Shown here one piece after another: positions 17,795-27,708 of a DNA stretch of 64,000 nucleotides. The stretch's first letter is position 1, and each line of letters opens with the position of its first letter. The stretch is taken from assembly GCA_029212925.1 (NCBI GenBank), contig JARGOB010000002.1, forward strand, positions 1 through 64,000, in the 5' to 3' direction. The position numbers and the translations under genes are program-made. The notes beneath the pieces were generated by a model. That model ran no database searches. It was not told the origin of the DNA and was given only the letters and a program-made list of their open reading frames with translations. Origin of the DNA: Coxiellaceae bacterium (GTDB lineage Bacteria > Pseudomonadota > Gammaproteobacteria > Coxiellales > Coxiellaceae).

Positions 17795-19192
17795 ATGAGA
17801 ACACTAATAAAACCTGGAATATTTTCAGCAACAAAAACAACCCCTCGCAATATAGAGCGTAAAAAACTTCTAATTTGTAATGCGCCGATTGATGTCAATG
17901 GTGAAATTTCACAAGCCATTGCTTTAGCAGAAGCCTGGCTTCGCCAAGGAAAAAGTGATTTCGATTTACGTATTTATTATGCCTGTGAAGAGCATACAAA
18001 AATAAAAGCAGCTGTTGCACGCTTCGAAAAGCGTATACTTGCTTTACAAGCCAATTATGTTCAGGTTACTGTTTTCAGCTCGCCCAGTGGGACATTTGTA
18101 AAAGGATTTCCTGTTTTAAAAACATCTACCACTGAATATACCTACGGACTGGTTTACCCAACACCCAGCTTTAATGAAAGAACCATTGAAATCTTTCATA
18201 ACAGTATGCGCGGCACACTGCCCGCTCAATTTTATCCTACACACGTTAGACTAACTGAAGGTTATGCAAACAATGAAACTGAATATGATTTTGGACGCCT
18301 AAGTGACCTAAAGCAAATTGCGGTTGGTCGCACAATGGACAATCGCTTAACACTTTGCCAACCACCTTGCGCTATCAGCTCTGAACGCCTTAGGCCCAGC
18401 TTTACCAAAGGGCTACCCTATTACCTGATTTACTCTAACCCAAAACTATCTAAATTCTGCTTTGATAGCATAAGCTATAAAGATGCTATTTGTATTTTCG
18501 CTTTAGATTCTCTTGCTAAAAGGCCTACAGAAGATATCACAATTTTTTTTAATAACCCAAGAACGCCCGAATTACAAAAATTTAATGACATTGCCAAACA
18601 ATTGCACGACATCAATCCTGACTTAGTGATAGAGTATGATGAAGTTATTGATGGTAGCTCAGTAACTACTGCTATTAAACCACCACTTGCCACTGGGCCT
18701 ACCGTTAAATTGAAAATATACCCTGCCATGGCGCACAACGAATTTATTGGCTTAATCGAACACGCCGAAATTGCCATGCTCAGCTCAACCAGTTGCCTAG
18801 ATGAAGCGCTGGCTATGGGCAAGCCATGCTTAATCAATGAAGTAATGATCATTGATCGCCTGCCACGGATTCGTAGAATATTAGCGATAGAAAATAAATG
18901 CGCCGATAGCCCCAACCTTGATATTTTGAACGCCTTTATACTAGTGCATAAACTCCTAGCGTTTAAAACGCTTACCGAAAAAATACCGATATTTCGTCTT
19001 TTAATATCATGCCTAAACCCACCAAAAGTGAATATTTTAAGTGAACAATTTAAAGCATTTAAACAATTAATTGAAAGAAAATATAACTTATCTGAAGAAT
19101 TATATAGCGCAGTGGATCAATTAAAAAAACAATCAAAAGCGGAGTGTGAGCCACCTACCATCTCAACTGACACACCAAAACCTTACGGATAA
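17795..19192 (+). CDS. unknown protein, glycosyltransferase GT-B-like
   Basis: 465 residues, no membrane segment. The C-terminal half reads like a GT-B nucleotide-sugar site: a YPAMAHNEFIGLIEHAEIAML region, then S-T-S-C-L-D-E-A-L-A-M-G-K-P (about 335-348), the usual small/acidic patch of GT-B enzymes where the donor is held. The N-terminal half starts with a Rossmann-like KLLICNAPIDVNGEISQAIALAEAW. The overall layout recalls arginine rhamnosyltransferase EarP-type or other effector GT-B enzymes, but I cannot assign a family. It is followed after 63 nt by a protein kinase gene and is likely co-transcribed with it. ATG 17795 lacks a clear ribosome site. Confidence 0.6.
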   Translation: MRTLIKPGIFSATKTTPRNIERKKLLICNAPIDVNGEISQAIALAEAWLRQGKSDFDLRIYYACEEHTKIKAAVARFEKRILALQANYVQVTVFSSPSGTFVKGFPVLKTSTTEYTYGLVYPTPSFNERTIEIFHNSMRGTLPAQFYPTHVRLTEGYANNETEYDFGRLSDLKQIAVGRTMDNRLTLCQPPCAISSERLRPSFTKGLPYYLIYSNPKLSKFCFDSISYKDAICIFALDSLAKRPTEDITIFFNNPRTPELQKFNDIAKQLHDINPDLVIEYDEVIDGSSVTTAIKPPLATGPTVKLKIYPAMAHNEFIGLIEHAEIAMLSSTSCLDEALAMGKPCLINEVMIIDRLPRIRRILAIENKCADSPNLDILNAFILVHKLLAFKTLTEKIPIFRLLISCLNPPKVNILSEQFKAFKQLIERKYNLSEELYSAVDQLKKQSKAECEPPTISTDTPKPYG

Positions 19193-19255
19193 GCTATAAA
19201 AATCTAGAATACATGGTATGCTCTAAGGTCTAACCTGTGGGAAAGGGGACGTAAC

Positions 19256-20587
19256 ATGAGCAGAGAAGTACATACCGGCGTAAAATTACGACGCAAAGAT
19301 GATCCAACAAAAGCGCACTCACTGATACAAATAACCGGCCTTGATGACAGCAAACACTCTTTTCAATTAGCACACACTGGCGCACCATTAACAGCAACTC
19401 AACTTTCCGCACTAGCTACCAAACTAAAACACGTTCCAACCAAGTTAGAACAACGTAAAGAGCGCGCCAGCTATGTCGGTGGCTTCTCTATCGTGAAACC
19501 AGCCGAACTGCTATCAACCGTAGAAGGTGATAATAAAATACCTAAAAAACTAGCGGTAAAGATATATGATACCCATAGTAAGCTTAGCTCACGCGAACAG
19601 GAGCTATCAGCCAAAGCGGCTGTTAGATGCTATAACGCACTCGACCAATTCGCCACATGGTTTAAAGGCAATGGCAAAGTGTATCTGATTATGGAGTGGC
19701 ACGGCGATAAAGATTTATTTGACACAGCTACGGAGGAAGGTGGAAAAGTTTTCTCTACTGAAGAAGTGATTATCGCATTTCAAAAGTTACTGCATAAAAT
19801 CGACACGCTGCATAAATTAACCGGTAAACCAGTTGGCGATATTAAACCTGAAAATATGATTGCTATTTATGATGTAACAGGTAAGTTAACTGATATTGCC
19901 ATTGTTGATGTTGAATCAAATCAGATAGCTGCAGCCGGGCCATGGACACCACAATATCAATTTAAAAGTGAGATAGCGGCAACCCTCACTTCCGGCAGCC
20001 TCAACATGCGCCACACCATTGAAACAGACTGCCATGCATTAGCCACCGTGCTTGCGATACTGTCTGATTACAAAACCGATACGCGTGAACTATCCACCGA
20101 GGCTCGCATCGACTCATTTGATTACCCCTCCTCGCTATCTGGCACAAAGCGGGTTGAGCACATAGAGACAGACAGAAGACGATACCCACTTGCTAGAATA
20201 AAAAATCCCGCGGCTTCACGCGCCATTCATGCACTGTACGCGACACTCGCTACCGGCAAGCTACCCATCAATGAAAACATACCTTTTGAGCTCAGTATTT
20301 TTAATTTGCAACAAGACTGCAAATCATTTTTTGGATCAATTCGTCAACAACAGCGTGTTGAACACGCCTATGATCCAACTTTATTTAGCACCAGAACCGA
20401 ATCAGCTGACTTTATTGCAACTAGAGAAATAATGTATGACTTAATAAAAAGACTCAATGCGACTGATATCACAGCAGAACAATACAATGCAATAAAACAA
20501 GAGCTCGGCATGATAAAGCATAAATATGATGGAACAGATACCGAAGAAAAAGCCGCCAGCGTCGGCGCCAGCATGAAGTTTAAATAA
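19256..20587 (+). CDS. eukaryote-like protein kinase, putative effector
   Basis: 443 residues with the main kinase landmarks: VAIK-type Lys102 (LAVKIYD), hinge-like YLIMEWHGDKDLF (143-155), the catalytic loop G194DIKPENMI with Asp195, Lys197 and Asn200, and metal-binding Asp218 in D-V-E replacing DFG. The usual HRD His is replaced by Gly. The glycine-rich loop is poorly conserved (YVGGFSIV, about 73-80). It resembles Legionella LegK-type kinases rather than bacterial Hanks kinases of the PknB type: there are no PASTA domains and no membrane anchor. The C-terminus is acidic then basic (DTEEKAA..MKFK), compatible with a Dot/Icm signal (inference). ATG after GGGGACG. The end overlaps the convergent cupredoxin gene by 8 nt. 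Confidence 0.8.
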   Translation: MSREVHTGVKLRRKDDPTKAHSLIQITGLDDSKHSFQLAHTGAPLTATQLSALATKLKHVPTKLEQRKERASYVGGFSIVKPAELLSTVEGDNKIPKKLAVKIYDTHSKLSSREQELSAKAAVRCYNALDQFATWFKGNGKVYLIMEWHGDKDLFDTATEEGGKVFSTEEVIIAFQKLLHKIDTLHKLTGKPVGDIKPENMIAIYDVTGKLTDIAIVDVESNQIAAAGPWTPQYQFKSEIAATLTSGSLNMRHTIETDCHALATVLAILSDYKTDTRELSTEARIDSFDYPSSLSGTKRVEHIETDRRRYPLARIKNPAASRAIHALYATLATGKLPINENIPFELSIFNLQQDCKSFFGSIRQQQRVEHAYDPTLFSTRTESADFIATREIMYDLIKRLNATDITAEQYNAIKQELGMIKHKYDGTDTEEKAASVGASMKFK

Positions 20588-20942
20588 CAATTAACTTGCC
20601 GCGATACATGCCCATCTCACAAGTGAAATCAAACTCACCCACCTTGTCAGGCGTTACGGTAATTTCCACGGTTTGATTCAATGGCAATTCCGCACTTTGA
20701 TCAAAGTCAGCAAACACAACTGTAGAAGCACATGGGCTCGCTGCTTTGCGCGTAAAACGTAACGTGACTGACTCACCCACTTTTGACTGAATACTGCCAG
20801 GTGTGTAAACACCATTATCAACTAGTACATCAATCGCTTGGTGTTTATTAATCACATCAGCAGATTTTGCTTTGTATAACCAAAACCAATAGATGATAAA
20901 CAAAATAATTAAGATCAATATTATATCGATAATCCAAATCAT
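20580..20942 (-). CDS. membrane-anchored cupredoxin
   Basis: 120 residues: an N-terminal membrane anchor (about 3-24) and a periplasmic cupredoxin domain ending [10 protein letters not shown]. Cys111 and Met113/Met115 are likely copper ligands, with another Cys near residue 76. It starts inside the stop of the copper ATPase gene (4-nt overlap), so it is translationally coupled. It probably accepts or buffers copper exported by that pump. Confidence 0.8.
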   Translation of the reverse strand: MIWIIDIILILIILFIIYWFWLYKAKSADVINKHQAIDVLVDNGVYTPGSIQSKVGESVTLRFTRKAASPCASTVVFADFDQSAELPLNQTVEITVTPDKVGEFDFTCEMGMYRGKLIVI

Positions 20943-22972
20943 TTTAACCTCACTAAACGTAATCGATTAGCATTAATCACCACCGTCAAAGACGATGCCG
21001 CCATCGCAATGCCAGCAATAATGGGACTGAGTAACACACCAAATAGCGGAAAGAAAACACCCGCTGCAATCGGTATGCCACACACATTATAAATAAAAGC
21101 ACCAAATAAATTTTGCTTTATGTTACGCATCGTCGCTCGTGATAATTGAATCGCTGTTGCCACACACGATAATGAATCATTCATTAACACCATATCCGCA
21201 CTATCAATCGCAACATCCGTACCGCTACCAATCGCAAAACCAACGTCGGCACGCGCTAATGCCGCTGCATCATTAATACCATCACCGCACATCGCGACAA
21301 TTTCACCTTGCTCTGCAAGCTGTGCAATTGCCTGATCTTTATCAACCGGCAAGACTTCAGCAAAAATATCTTTTTCGCCAATGCCAACTTCTTTAGCCAC
21401 CGCCGCCGCCGTTGCACGACTATCACCGGTTAACATCACCACACGTAAACCCAATTGTTTAAACTGTGCAATCGCTTCTTTTGAGTCCGGCTTAATTGCA
21501 TCAGCTACCGCTAACAAACCGGCTAATTGATTATCAACCGCCACATACACCGGTGTTTTAGCTGCACGCATTAAATCATCAACTTGATCATCAATTGCCT
21601 TACAGTCAATTTTTCTCTCTAGCATAAAACGCCGATTACCCAACAATACCTGCTGACCATCAACCGTGGCTTTAACACCTAATCCACTGAGCGCCTCAAA
21701 TGCTTCTACCGTGAGTAAATTAAGCTCTAATTCTTTTGCACGATTCACCACCGCTTGCGCTAACGGATGCTCCGAACTGCCTTCGATACTTGCGGCATAA
21801 CGCAACACTTGGTTACCTTCAAAACCCGCCACCGCTACAACATCTGTTACCGATGGCTTACCTTGCGTAATCGTTCCGGTTTTATCTAAAACAATAGCGG
21901 TAAGCGATTTAGCTTTTTGCAAGGCATCACCATTACGAACAATAATGCCATGCTCAGCGGCTTTGCCTACGGCAATCATAATTGAAATCGGTGTCGCCAA
22001 ACCCAACGCACATGGGCACGCTATTAATAACACAGCAATACCCGTCATTAATACATGTGCAATCACCGGTGGCGGCCCAAACGTTAACCAAAAAATTGCC
22101 GTCACTAACGCTAAAATAATCACCAATGGCGCAAACACGCTGGCAATCTTATCGGTTAACTTACCAATCGATGGTTTGCTGCGCTGCGCTTTTTGTACCG
22201 TATCAATGATGTTCGCTAATGCGGTATCAGCACCTACGCGTGTCGCATGAAATAGTACGGAACCTTTTTGATTACTGGTACCCGTCACCACCTCATCACC
22301 AATGGCTTTTTTCACTGGCAACGGCTCACCGGTTAGCATCGATTCATCGACCAATGTTTCACCTTCAATCACCTTGCCATCAACCGGCACACGATCGCCG
22401 GGGCGTAAGCGCACCGTATCGCCGACTTGTATCTCATCAATCGGTACCTCCATGTCTTCACCATTACGCACCACAATCGCCGTATCCGGTGCCAACTGCA
22501 TTAATCGCGCAATCGCCGCATTGGTTTGACCACGCGCCTTCATCTCCATCGCCGTGCCTAACACCACAAAGCCAATCACCAAACAGGCAGTATCAAAATA
22601 TACCGCCCTTGCCACATCCGGCAGATATGCCCCAAACACGATTGAAATGCCCGAATACAGCCAAGCAGCAAAAGTACCCGATGCCACTAAGGTATCCATA
22701 TTGGCGGTATGATTTAAAAACGATTGATATGCGCCTATATAAAAGTGTCGGCCAGCATAGAAAATAACCGCCGCCACAATCACTAGGCTGATAGGCCAAA
22801 ACCAATGACCCGCCGTCGTTTCCAATGCTGGAAAAATGCCTACATAAGGTCCAATAAAGAAAATTGCCCCCACCACTATCGCCACGATGCTTTTATGAAC
22901 CAACTGTTTGTACTGTCTGTGCTCTTCTTCACCACTGGCTTGCGGCTTGTTCATATCGCAACAACTGGACAC
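20939..22972 (-). CDS. copA: copper-exporting P1B-type ATPase without HMA domains
   Basis: 677 residues. Motifs in order: a CPC-type metal site in [12 protein letters not shown], the phosphorylation site DKTGTIT, the nucleotide-domain HP (SSEHPLAQA), [10 protein letters not shown], and the P1B-1-like MVLMND near the last helices. No N-terminal heavy-metal-associated domain is present; instead the N-terminus starts M-S-S-C-C-D-M, which may bind metal. GTG at 22972 has AAGGAG six nt upstream and is preferred over the ATG at 22954. It forms an operon with the cupredoxin gene. The function is Cu(I) export, useful against host copper stress. Confidence 0.92.
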   Translation of the reverse strand: MSSCCDMNKPQASGEEEHRQYKQLVHKSIVAIVVGAIFFIGPYVGIFPALETTAGHWFWPISLVIVAAVIFYAGRHFYIGAYQSFLNHTANMDTLVASGTFAAWLYSGISIVFGAYLPDVARAVYFDTACLVIGFVVLGTAMEMKARGQTNAAIARLMQLAPDTAIVVRNGEDMEVPIDEIQVGDTVRLRPGDRVPVDGKVIEGETLVDESMLTGEPLPVKKAIGDEVVTGTSNQKGSVLFHATRVGADTALANIIDTVQKAQRSKPSIGKLTDKIASVFAPLVIILALVTAIFWLTFGPPPVIAHVLMTGIAVLLIACPCALGLATPISIMIAVGKAAEHGIIVRNGDALQKAKSLTAIVLDKTGTITQGKPSVTDVVAVAGFEGNQVLRYAASIEGSSEHPLAQAVVNRAKELELNLLTVEAFEALSGLGVKATVDGQQVLLGNRRFMLERKIDCKAIDDQVDDLMRAAKTPVYVAVDNQLAGLLAVADAIKPDSKEAIAQFKQLGLRVVMLTGDSRATAAAVAKEVGIGEKDIFAEVLPVDKDQAIAQLAEQGEIVAMCGDGINDAAALARADVGFAIGSGTDVAIDSADMVLMNDSLSCVATAIQLSRATMRNIKQNLFGAFIYNVCGIPIAAGVFFPLFGVLLSPIIAGIAMAASSLTVVINANRLRLVRLK

Positions 22973-23058
22973 GGGCTACTCCTTATCACGCTTTACATAC
23001 CATTAATCATAAACACTATTATAGTATGTTGCTAGAGTTGTCACCCCAGACTTGAGTT

Positions 23059-23141
23059 TGTCATCCCGGAAATCGACGCAGTCGATTATCCGGGATCCAG
23101 ATTTATTTTTCCTGGATCCCGGCTCGGAGGCCGGGATGACA
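23059..23141. repeat. inverted pair of dispersed palindromic repeats
   Basis: TGTCATCCCGG..CCGGGATCCAG (23059-23100, with the internal palindrome AATCGACGCAGTCGATT) and the inverted CTGGATCCCGG..CCGGGATGACA (23112-23141) around an AT spacer. The same paired arrangement occurs inside ctaA. It lies just beyond the MFS gene's stop and probably folds in the transcript. Confidence 0.9.
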
Positions 23142-23145
23142 AACG

Positions 23146-24384
23146 TTATTCTTTTTCACAATAAGGCAGCAATAGCAATCCAGCCAGGGCCATACCGGCC
23201 ACCGCCAGTATCATCGGTAAGCTCACAATATCACGCGTAAAAGGACCAACCACAAATGACACAATAGCGAAGGCTAAGGCCATAATCGATCCGGTCACGC
23301 CCATCACCCAACCCTGCTCATCACTGCTGACGCGGTTAGAAAAAATCGTAAGCAAGGTCGAATACGCATTGGCCACCGTTACACCAACAAAGAAATTCAT
23401 AATCCAACTCAAGGTAATATCATGCGTCCATGTAATGACTGCCATACACCCAGCCGCTAATATTAGGCCCACTGAGACAGTCCACTTCAAACCTAATAAC
23501 CGCGTGGCTGCATCCACCAAATAACAACCCACTGCAAAACCCAATGCCATATCCGCCAAAAACCAAGATGTCCAGGTTTCGTTATAAGCATAGCGATCAA
23601 ACATAAACATCGAGATAAATGAGAAGTAATTACTCCAACCCAATATAAACACTAACAGCACGAAGGACAGGTAACGAATGCGCTTATGCTGAAATGCCGA
23701 GATAAACACTTGTATCGCATGATGCAGTTTAATACGGACTTTACCCTCACGATGAAAGGTCTCATCAAATGAAAACCATAAGATAACCGCATTCGCTAAT
23801 GAAATTAACCCAGCAAAATATAACGGTGTTGAAAAGTTAAACCAAGACACCAAATTTTTCGCCGTTAATAAACCACCAAAGATTGGTCCGATTACAAAAC
23901 CCACCGACACGGCCAATAATATCAAACTGATATTGCGTGCTTTATGCTCCTCAGTACTAACATCAACAATCGCCGCCTGCGCAATAGGCTGACTGCCCGC
24001 GGTAAAACCAGCAATAATACGACCCAGAATCAATAAGCTCAAACTGCCTAATGGAATCGCAATCGCTGATAACAAATAACCAGCAAACGCTCCTAACAAA
24101 CAGATCATTAGCGATTTTTTGCGACCTACCATATCGGATAAATCGCCTAATATAGAAGCACCAAAAAACCAGCTCAACATAAAGATGCCAATCGTTATGC
24201 CATAAACAACAGAGCGCCACTCTGTCGTATGATGCACAACAAAGCCCGATTGTGGGTCAATAATCAACGCGTTAAGCACCGGAAATAATAAACCCAAGCC
24301 CATACCGTCAATTAAAATCACCAAGAATAATGGCGCTAAATGCCAAATTTTACTGTTATCACTTTTTTCAATTTTTTCGTTCAT
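23146..24384 (-). CDS. MFS transporter, TetA/drug exporter type
   Basis: A major facilitator with 12 predicted helices and about 412 residues. Motif A between helices 2 and 3 is visible as G-D-L-S-D-M-V-G-R-K-K, and a G..GP..GG motif C is in helix 5 (GFVIGPIFGGLL), typical of proton-driven exporters. The substrate is unknown. ATG 24384 has AGG at 8 nt spacing; a TTG six bases upstream is an alternative. Confidence 0.85.
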   Translation of the reverse strand: MNEKIEKSDNSKIWHLAPLFLVILIDGMGLGLLFPVLNALIIDPQSGFVVHHTTEWRSVVYGITIGIFMLSWFFGASILGDLSDMVGRKKSLMICLLGAFAGYLLSAIAIPLGSLSLLILGRIIAGFTAGSQPIAQAAIVDVSTEEHKARNISLILLAVSVGFVIGPIFGGLLTAKNLVSWFNFSTPLYFAGLISLANAVILWFSFDETFHREGKVRIKLHHAIQVFISAFQHKRIRYLSFVLLVFILGWSNYFSFISMFMFDRYAYNETWTSWFLADMALGFAVGCYLVDAATRLLGLKWTVSVGLILAAGCMAVITWTHDITLSWIMNFFVGVTVANAYSTLLTIFSNRVSSDEQGWVMGVTGSIMALAFAIVSFVVGPFTRDIVSLPMILAVAGMALAGLLLLPYCEKE

Positions 24385-24558
24385 AATCAATACCTAAACA
24401 TACTAACGACTGAGAGTCAAACTAAAAGGATCGGTGCGGCACTTGCTGTGTGTCCGCAAGGAAGGATGGCAAATTGTAACCAACTTATTGCAGTAAAACA
24501 ATAGAGGAGATACTGTTACTTCATATACTTTTCGAGCAAAATCGGTACAATACCCCCC

Positions 24559-24744
24559 ATGAAAACGCAACTAGAACAACACCTAACAACGCACTTCCGG
24601 CGGAACAGCCTTTCTGAGTATTTAAAACAGAAAAGCGATCAATTGCAGATTCCGAATGCAATAAACCACCCCCGCATGCGTACCGTTAAAAATAGCTTGA
24701 TGGCCATTAACTTAGCCGAAAAAACCGCAGCAGGCTTACAATAG
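24559..24744 (+). CDS. short ORF, possible N-terminal part of the next gene
   Basis: 61 codons ending in TAG at 24742-24744. The frame continues open after the stop for 8 codons into the ATG of the 928-residue gene, in the same reading frame. It is either a separate small leader gene, or the first 61 residues of a 998-residue protein interrupted by one amber codon. No good ribosome site precedes the ATG (CCCCCC just upstream); an AGGAG at about 24507 has no start codon at the right distance. Confidence 0.4.
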   Translation: MKTQLEQHLTTHFRRNSLSEYLKQKSDQLQIPNAINHPRMRTVKNSLMAINLAEKTAAGLQ

Positions 24745-24768
24745 CTCTGGCATTATAAAACAGCAATC

Positions 24769-27555
24769 ATGCTCACATCTGCCAGTATGATGCTAACAGA
24801 TGCCATGTTTTTCGGCATGGTACCGTGGATGATCACATCTATTGCCAGCCTCGCCGCCTCTTATATTTATCCGACAACCGCTGTAGCGACCTTAGCATTT
24901 GGCAGTTATAAACTCTATAAAGACACACTTTCATTCGACGACATTGACTTTAATTTTGACCCAGCGCCTAACGCACTGCCTTTTATACAACGCATCAAAG
25001 CACTTGAAACCAGAGCAGTTCGCCACACGACGCAAGCATGGTTATCGTTAGCTACCGGCTGCAACAAAGCAGCGCTGCAAACAGCAGCTATCATCGCGTC
25101 ATCATTCGCACCCGAGTCCCCCGGCTTATGGCCTGGATGGGTAAGCTGGATTTTATCACTGCTAGGTGGCAGCCACCCCAGCGCTGACATTATGAATTCA
25201 AAAACGCGCTTGTTACTCGATCATATTGAGAAAAAAATAACGGTAGATGGTGTTGGCCTCGGAACACTGATTCATTGTTTAAAGTTGGTTAAACAAAATA
25301 AAGAAGAAATTCGCTACCACACCAGCGGTACTGTCAATCAGTTTTCCAGCCGAATTTATTCGTTGTTAAGCAAACTCTCTTTGCACATGCAACAAGTGAA
25401 TCAAGCCGTCAAAACAATCTTTATTCATCTGGATACTATTGAAGAGCAATTACTATTAAAACCCGGGTTGTTAACGCAACCTTTTCAACAGTTGATCATA
25501 GACCTCTATGATCATTGTTATTTTATGGGCTATACATTCGCCACCCTACCTTCTGAAAATGGGCATCGCGTCTATCGTGAAACCCCACCATTTACTGAAT
25601 CACGCCAACAGCAGGCCTTAGCACGACAACAACGATTAAAGCCTGAAGAACGCACCCCAGCATACAGTGAAGATGATCGGTTCAACACCAGCGATATGTC
25701 ACGCGCCAAACGAGTGCTGGCTATCCTTAATGGTGAATCGATTAGCTACTGTCGCATGATGGCAACTCGCTTTAACAGCAAAATAAGCATATATAAATTG
25801 ATACGTGTAGCCGCATTAATTAATGGCGAACGTGAATCAGAATACCTATGGCTTTTCAAACGCGGTGAAAATAATCTCATGTTTTACATTGAGCGCATTC
25901 AAGCAGCGATGCCTCAACATGCGCCAGAACCTTCGTATAACGCCGCTGAAAACCCAGCATTTAACACTGAAAAAGATTTATCGCTTGAGGCTTATTTTTT
26001 GCGGTCAAGTACTCAGCGAAAAGCGGATACCGCTGCTCTGGATGAAACTAACGCACTAGCAAAACTGTATGCATTGCAAAACGAGCACACTGAATTTTAT
26101 CAGACCCTGTATCAATGTTTTTTTAATCTGTTTGGCGATAACGGCAGATTAGACAAGCTGGGTTACGATCTCAGCAATCAAGGGCGGCGACAACTGGCTT
26201 TGTTGCGTGGCGAAGCGGACCGCATATTTAACAATCACCAATTACATCCATTAGAACGCATTACTTTAATATTAAGCTTAACTCAACGCTATTTTCCATT
26301 GCATGCAATTGATGAATACCTGGAAGATTCTAATGCGTCGCATAGACGACAATTAACCAAGGATTTACACTTTCTTTATACCATACTCAATGACCCACAG
26401 CTTTATAAAAACACCTATGATCTTTTTGGCACGGGCGGCGCATTAACAAACCATAAAAACACCGAAATACAATACCGTGCTGAAATTATTCACAACACCA
26501 TGAATACCATTATTCAAGATGAAGCGCTGACAGCGACTGACAAAACAGCACTGTTAACACGGATGATTCTCAGTAATTTTCCCGTTGACTCAGATGAATT
26601 CATTACTGAAAATAGACTTGAGGACTATCAAAGTCAATTACAATATTTTAGCAGCCCACAACTATCGCTGACTGCAATTTCCCCAATAAATGCAGCGCAT
26701 CAGCCGCTACCCATTACCGAAAGTTTACGCGCCCGTGCCGATGACAACATCCCCGACTCCATCGCTATCTACCATTTCTTACGAAACCATATTCAACATG
26801 AACATGGCTTTCTCGGGCAATTGCTGTACGATCATCATCCAGCCGTCAATATGTCACTACAAACGATGCTTAATGGCGTTAGAGACATGGCGTTTAGCAC
26901 TAAATTTGATGAAACTGAAAAACAAAAAGCCATTTGCCAGATGATGTTCGCCTGCCACCGACAACTGTCTGGCTTCCCCTATGTTCAAGCGCACTTAGCG
27001 CATGCACAACATGCTTTTTTTGAACCCGCTTTAATTACTCACTGCCAGGCTGAAGGCAACGCTATTAGAGAACGCGTATTTAAACGTCGGCGACTATTAA
27101 AAGGGCTTCTGCGCCACCCTAATGTTACATCACGTGTAACGGCAGGCCGCTCGACACACCGCCTTACAAAAATTCGATTTAAAAAGCGCAATAAACACAC
27201 CGATCACTATTACCATTATGGCAACAAATTGCCTACCGGTTTATTAAATACCAAAGCGAAGCTTGATGAATTATTCACTCAAACTATTGATCGATATTGT
27301 GCAATACACCACCGCCGTAATGAAAGCGGCATGTTAGAAAACTTAATAGATATTCGAGAAAGCTTTTACCCTACCGTACCCGGTAATGCACACCCCGCCT
27401 GGGATTTAATTGCCTGTGTAGTAAGAGAAATACGACAAGGTCACTTAAGCGCTGATATTGTCGTAGCTTTTAATCAAACCTGTAATATGATAGCTGCTGC
27501 AGATGATGACGAAGCTAACCCAGCAGTTGCAGCTGCCGGTGCGTCCTACCCATAA
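24769..27555 (+). CDS. large unknown protein, effector-like
   Basis: 928 residues with N-terminal hydrophobic segments (about 5-50) and a long soluble remainder, mostly helical, with no recognised domain. The region about 755-820 is strongly basic (FKRRRLLKGLL, IRFKKRNKHTDH), and the last 20 residues are acidic then Ala-rich. ATG 24769 or ATG 24790 could start it; neither has a clear ribosome site, which supports the idea that translation originally began at 24559. Size, lack of homology and location suggest an effector (inference). Confidence 0.6.
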   Translation: MLTSASMMLTDAMFFGMVPWMITSIASLAASYIYPTTAVATLAFGSYKLYKDTLSFDDIDFNFDPAPNALPFIQRIKALETRAVRHTTQAWLSLATGCNKAALQTAAIIASSFAPESPGLWPGWVSWILSLLGGSHPSADIMNSKTRLLLDHIEKKITVDGVGLGTLIHCLKLVKQNKEEIRYHTSGTVNQFSSRIYSLLSKLSLHMQQVNQAVKTIFIHLDTIEEQLLLKPGLLTQPFQQLIIDLYDHCYFMGYTFATLPSENGHRVYRETPPFTESRQQQALARQQRLKPEERTPAYSEDDRFNTSDMSRAKRVLAILNGESISYCRMMATRFNSKISIYKLIRVAALINGERESEYLWLFKRGENNLMFYIERIQAAMPQHAPEPSYNAAENPAFNTEKDLSLEAYFLRSSTQRKADTAALDETNALAKLYALQNEHTEFYQTLYQCFFNLFGDNGRLDKLGYDLSNQGRRQLALLRGEADRIFNNHQLHPLERITLILSLTQRYFPLHAIDEYLEDSNASHRRQLTKDLHFLYTILNDPQLYKNTYDLFGTGGALTNHKNTEIQYRAEIIHNTMNTIIQDEALTATDKTALLTRMILSNFPVDSDEFITENRLEDYQSQLQYFSSPQLSLTAISPINAAHQPLPITESLRARADDNIPDSIAIYHFLRNHIQHEHGFLGQLLYDHHPAVNMSLQTMLNGVRDMAFSTKFDETEKQKAICQMMFACHRQLSGFPYVQAHLAHAQHAFFEPALITHCQAEGNAIRERVFKRRRLLKGLLRHPNVTSRVTAGRSTHRLTKIRFKKRNKHTDHYYHYGNKLPTGLLNTKAKLDELFTQTIDRYCAIHHRRNESGMLENLIDIRESFYPTVPGNAHPAWDLIACVVREIRQGHLSADIVVAFNQTCNMIAAADDDEANPAVAAAGASYP

Positions 27556-27556
27556 C

Positions 27557-27708
27557 TTAAATAAGCTGTAAAATAATTTTACCGGTATTTTTATTATCTT
27601 CCATGCATTGGTGTGCATCAACAACCTGATCAATAAGAAATACCGAATCAACTACAGGCAACATAAAACGTCAGGTTGGCCAAATTCAGTTTGCGTCACT
27701 GCGCGCAT
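27557..27708 (-). pseudogene. quinone oxidoreductase remnant, internally deleted
   Basis: Reading the minus strand from ATG 27708 gives M-R-A-V-T-Q-T-E-F-G-Q-P-D-V-L, the N-terminus of a zinc-type NADPH:quinone oxidoreductase (Qor/PIG3 family). About 45 nt later, in another frame, the C-terminal end of the same family appears (PVVDSVF..QVVDAHQCMEDN..GKIIL), ending with TAA at 27557-27559. The central part, roughly 280 residues, is missing. A ribosome site GGGAGG remains before the ATG. The start overlaps the end of the fnr gene. Confidence 0.75.
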
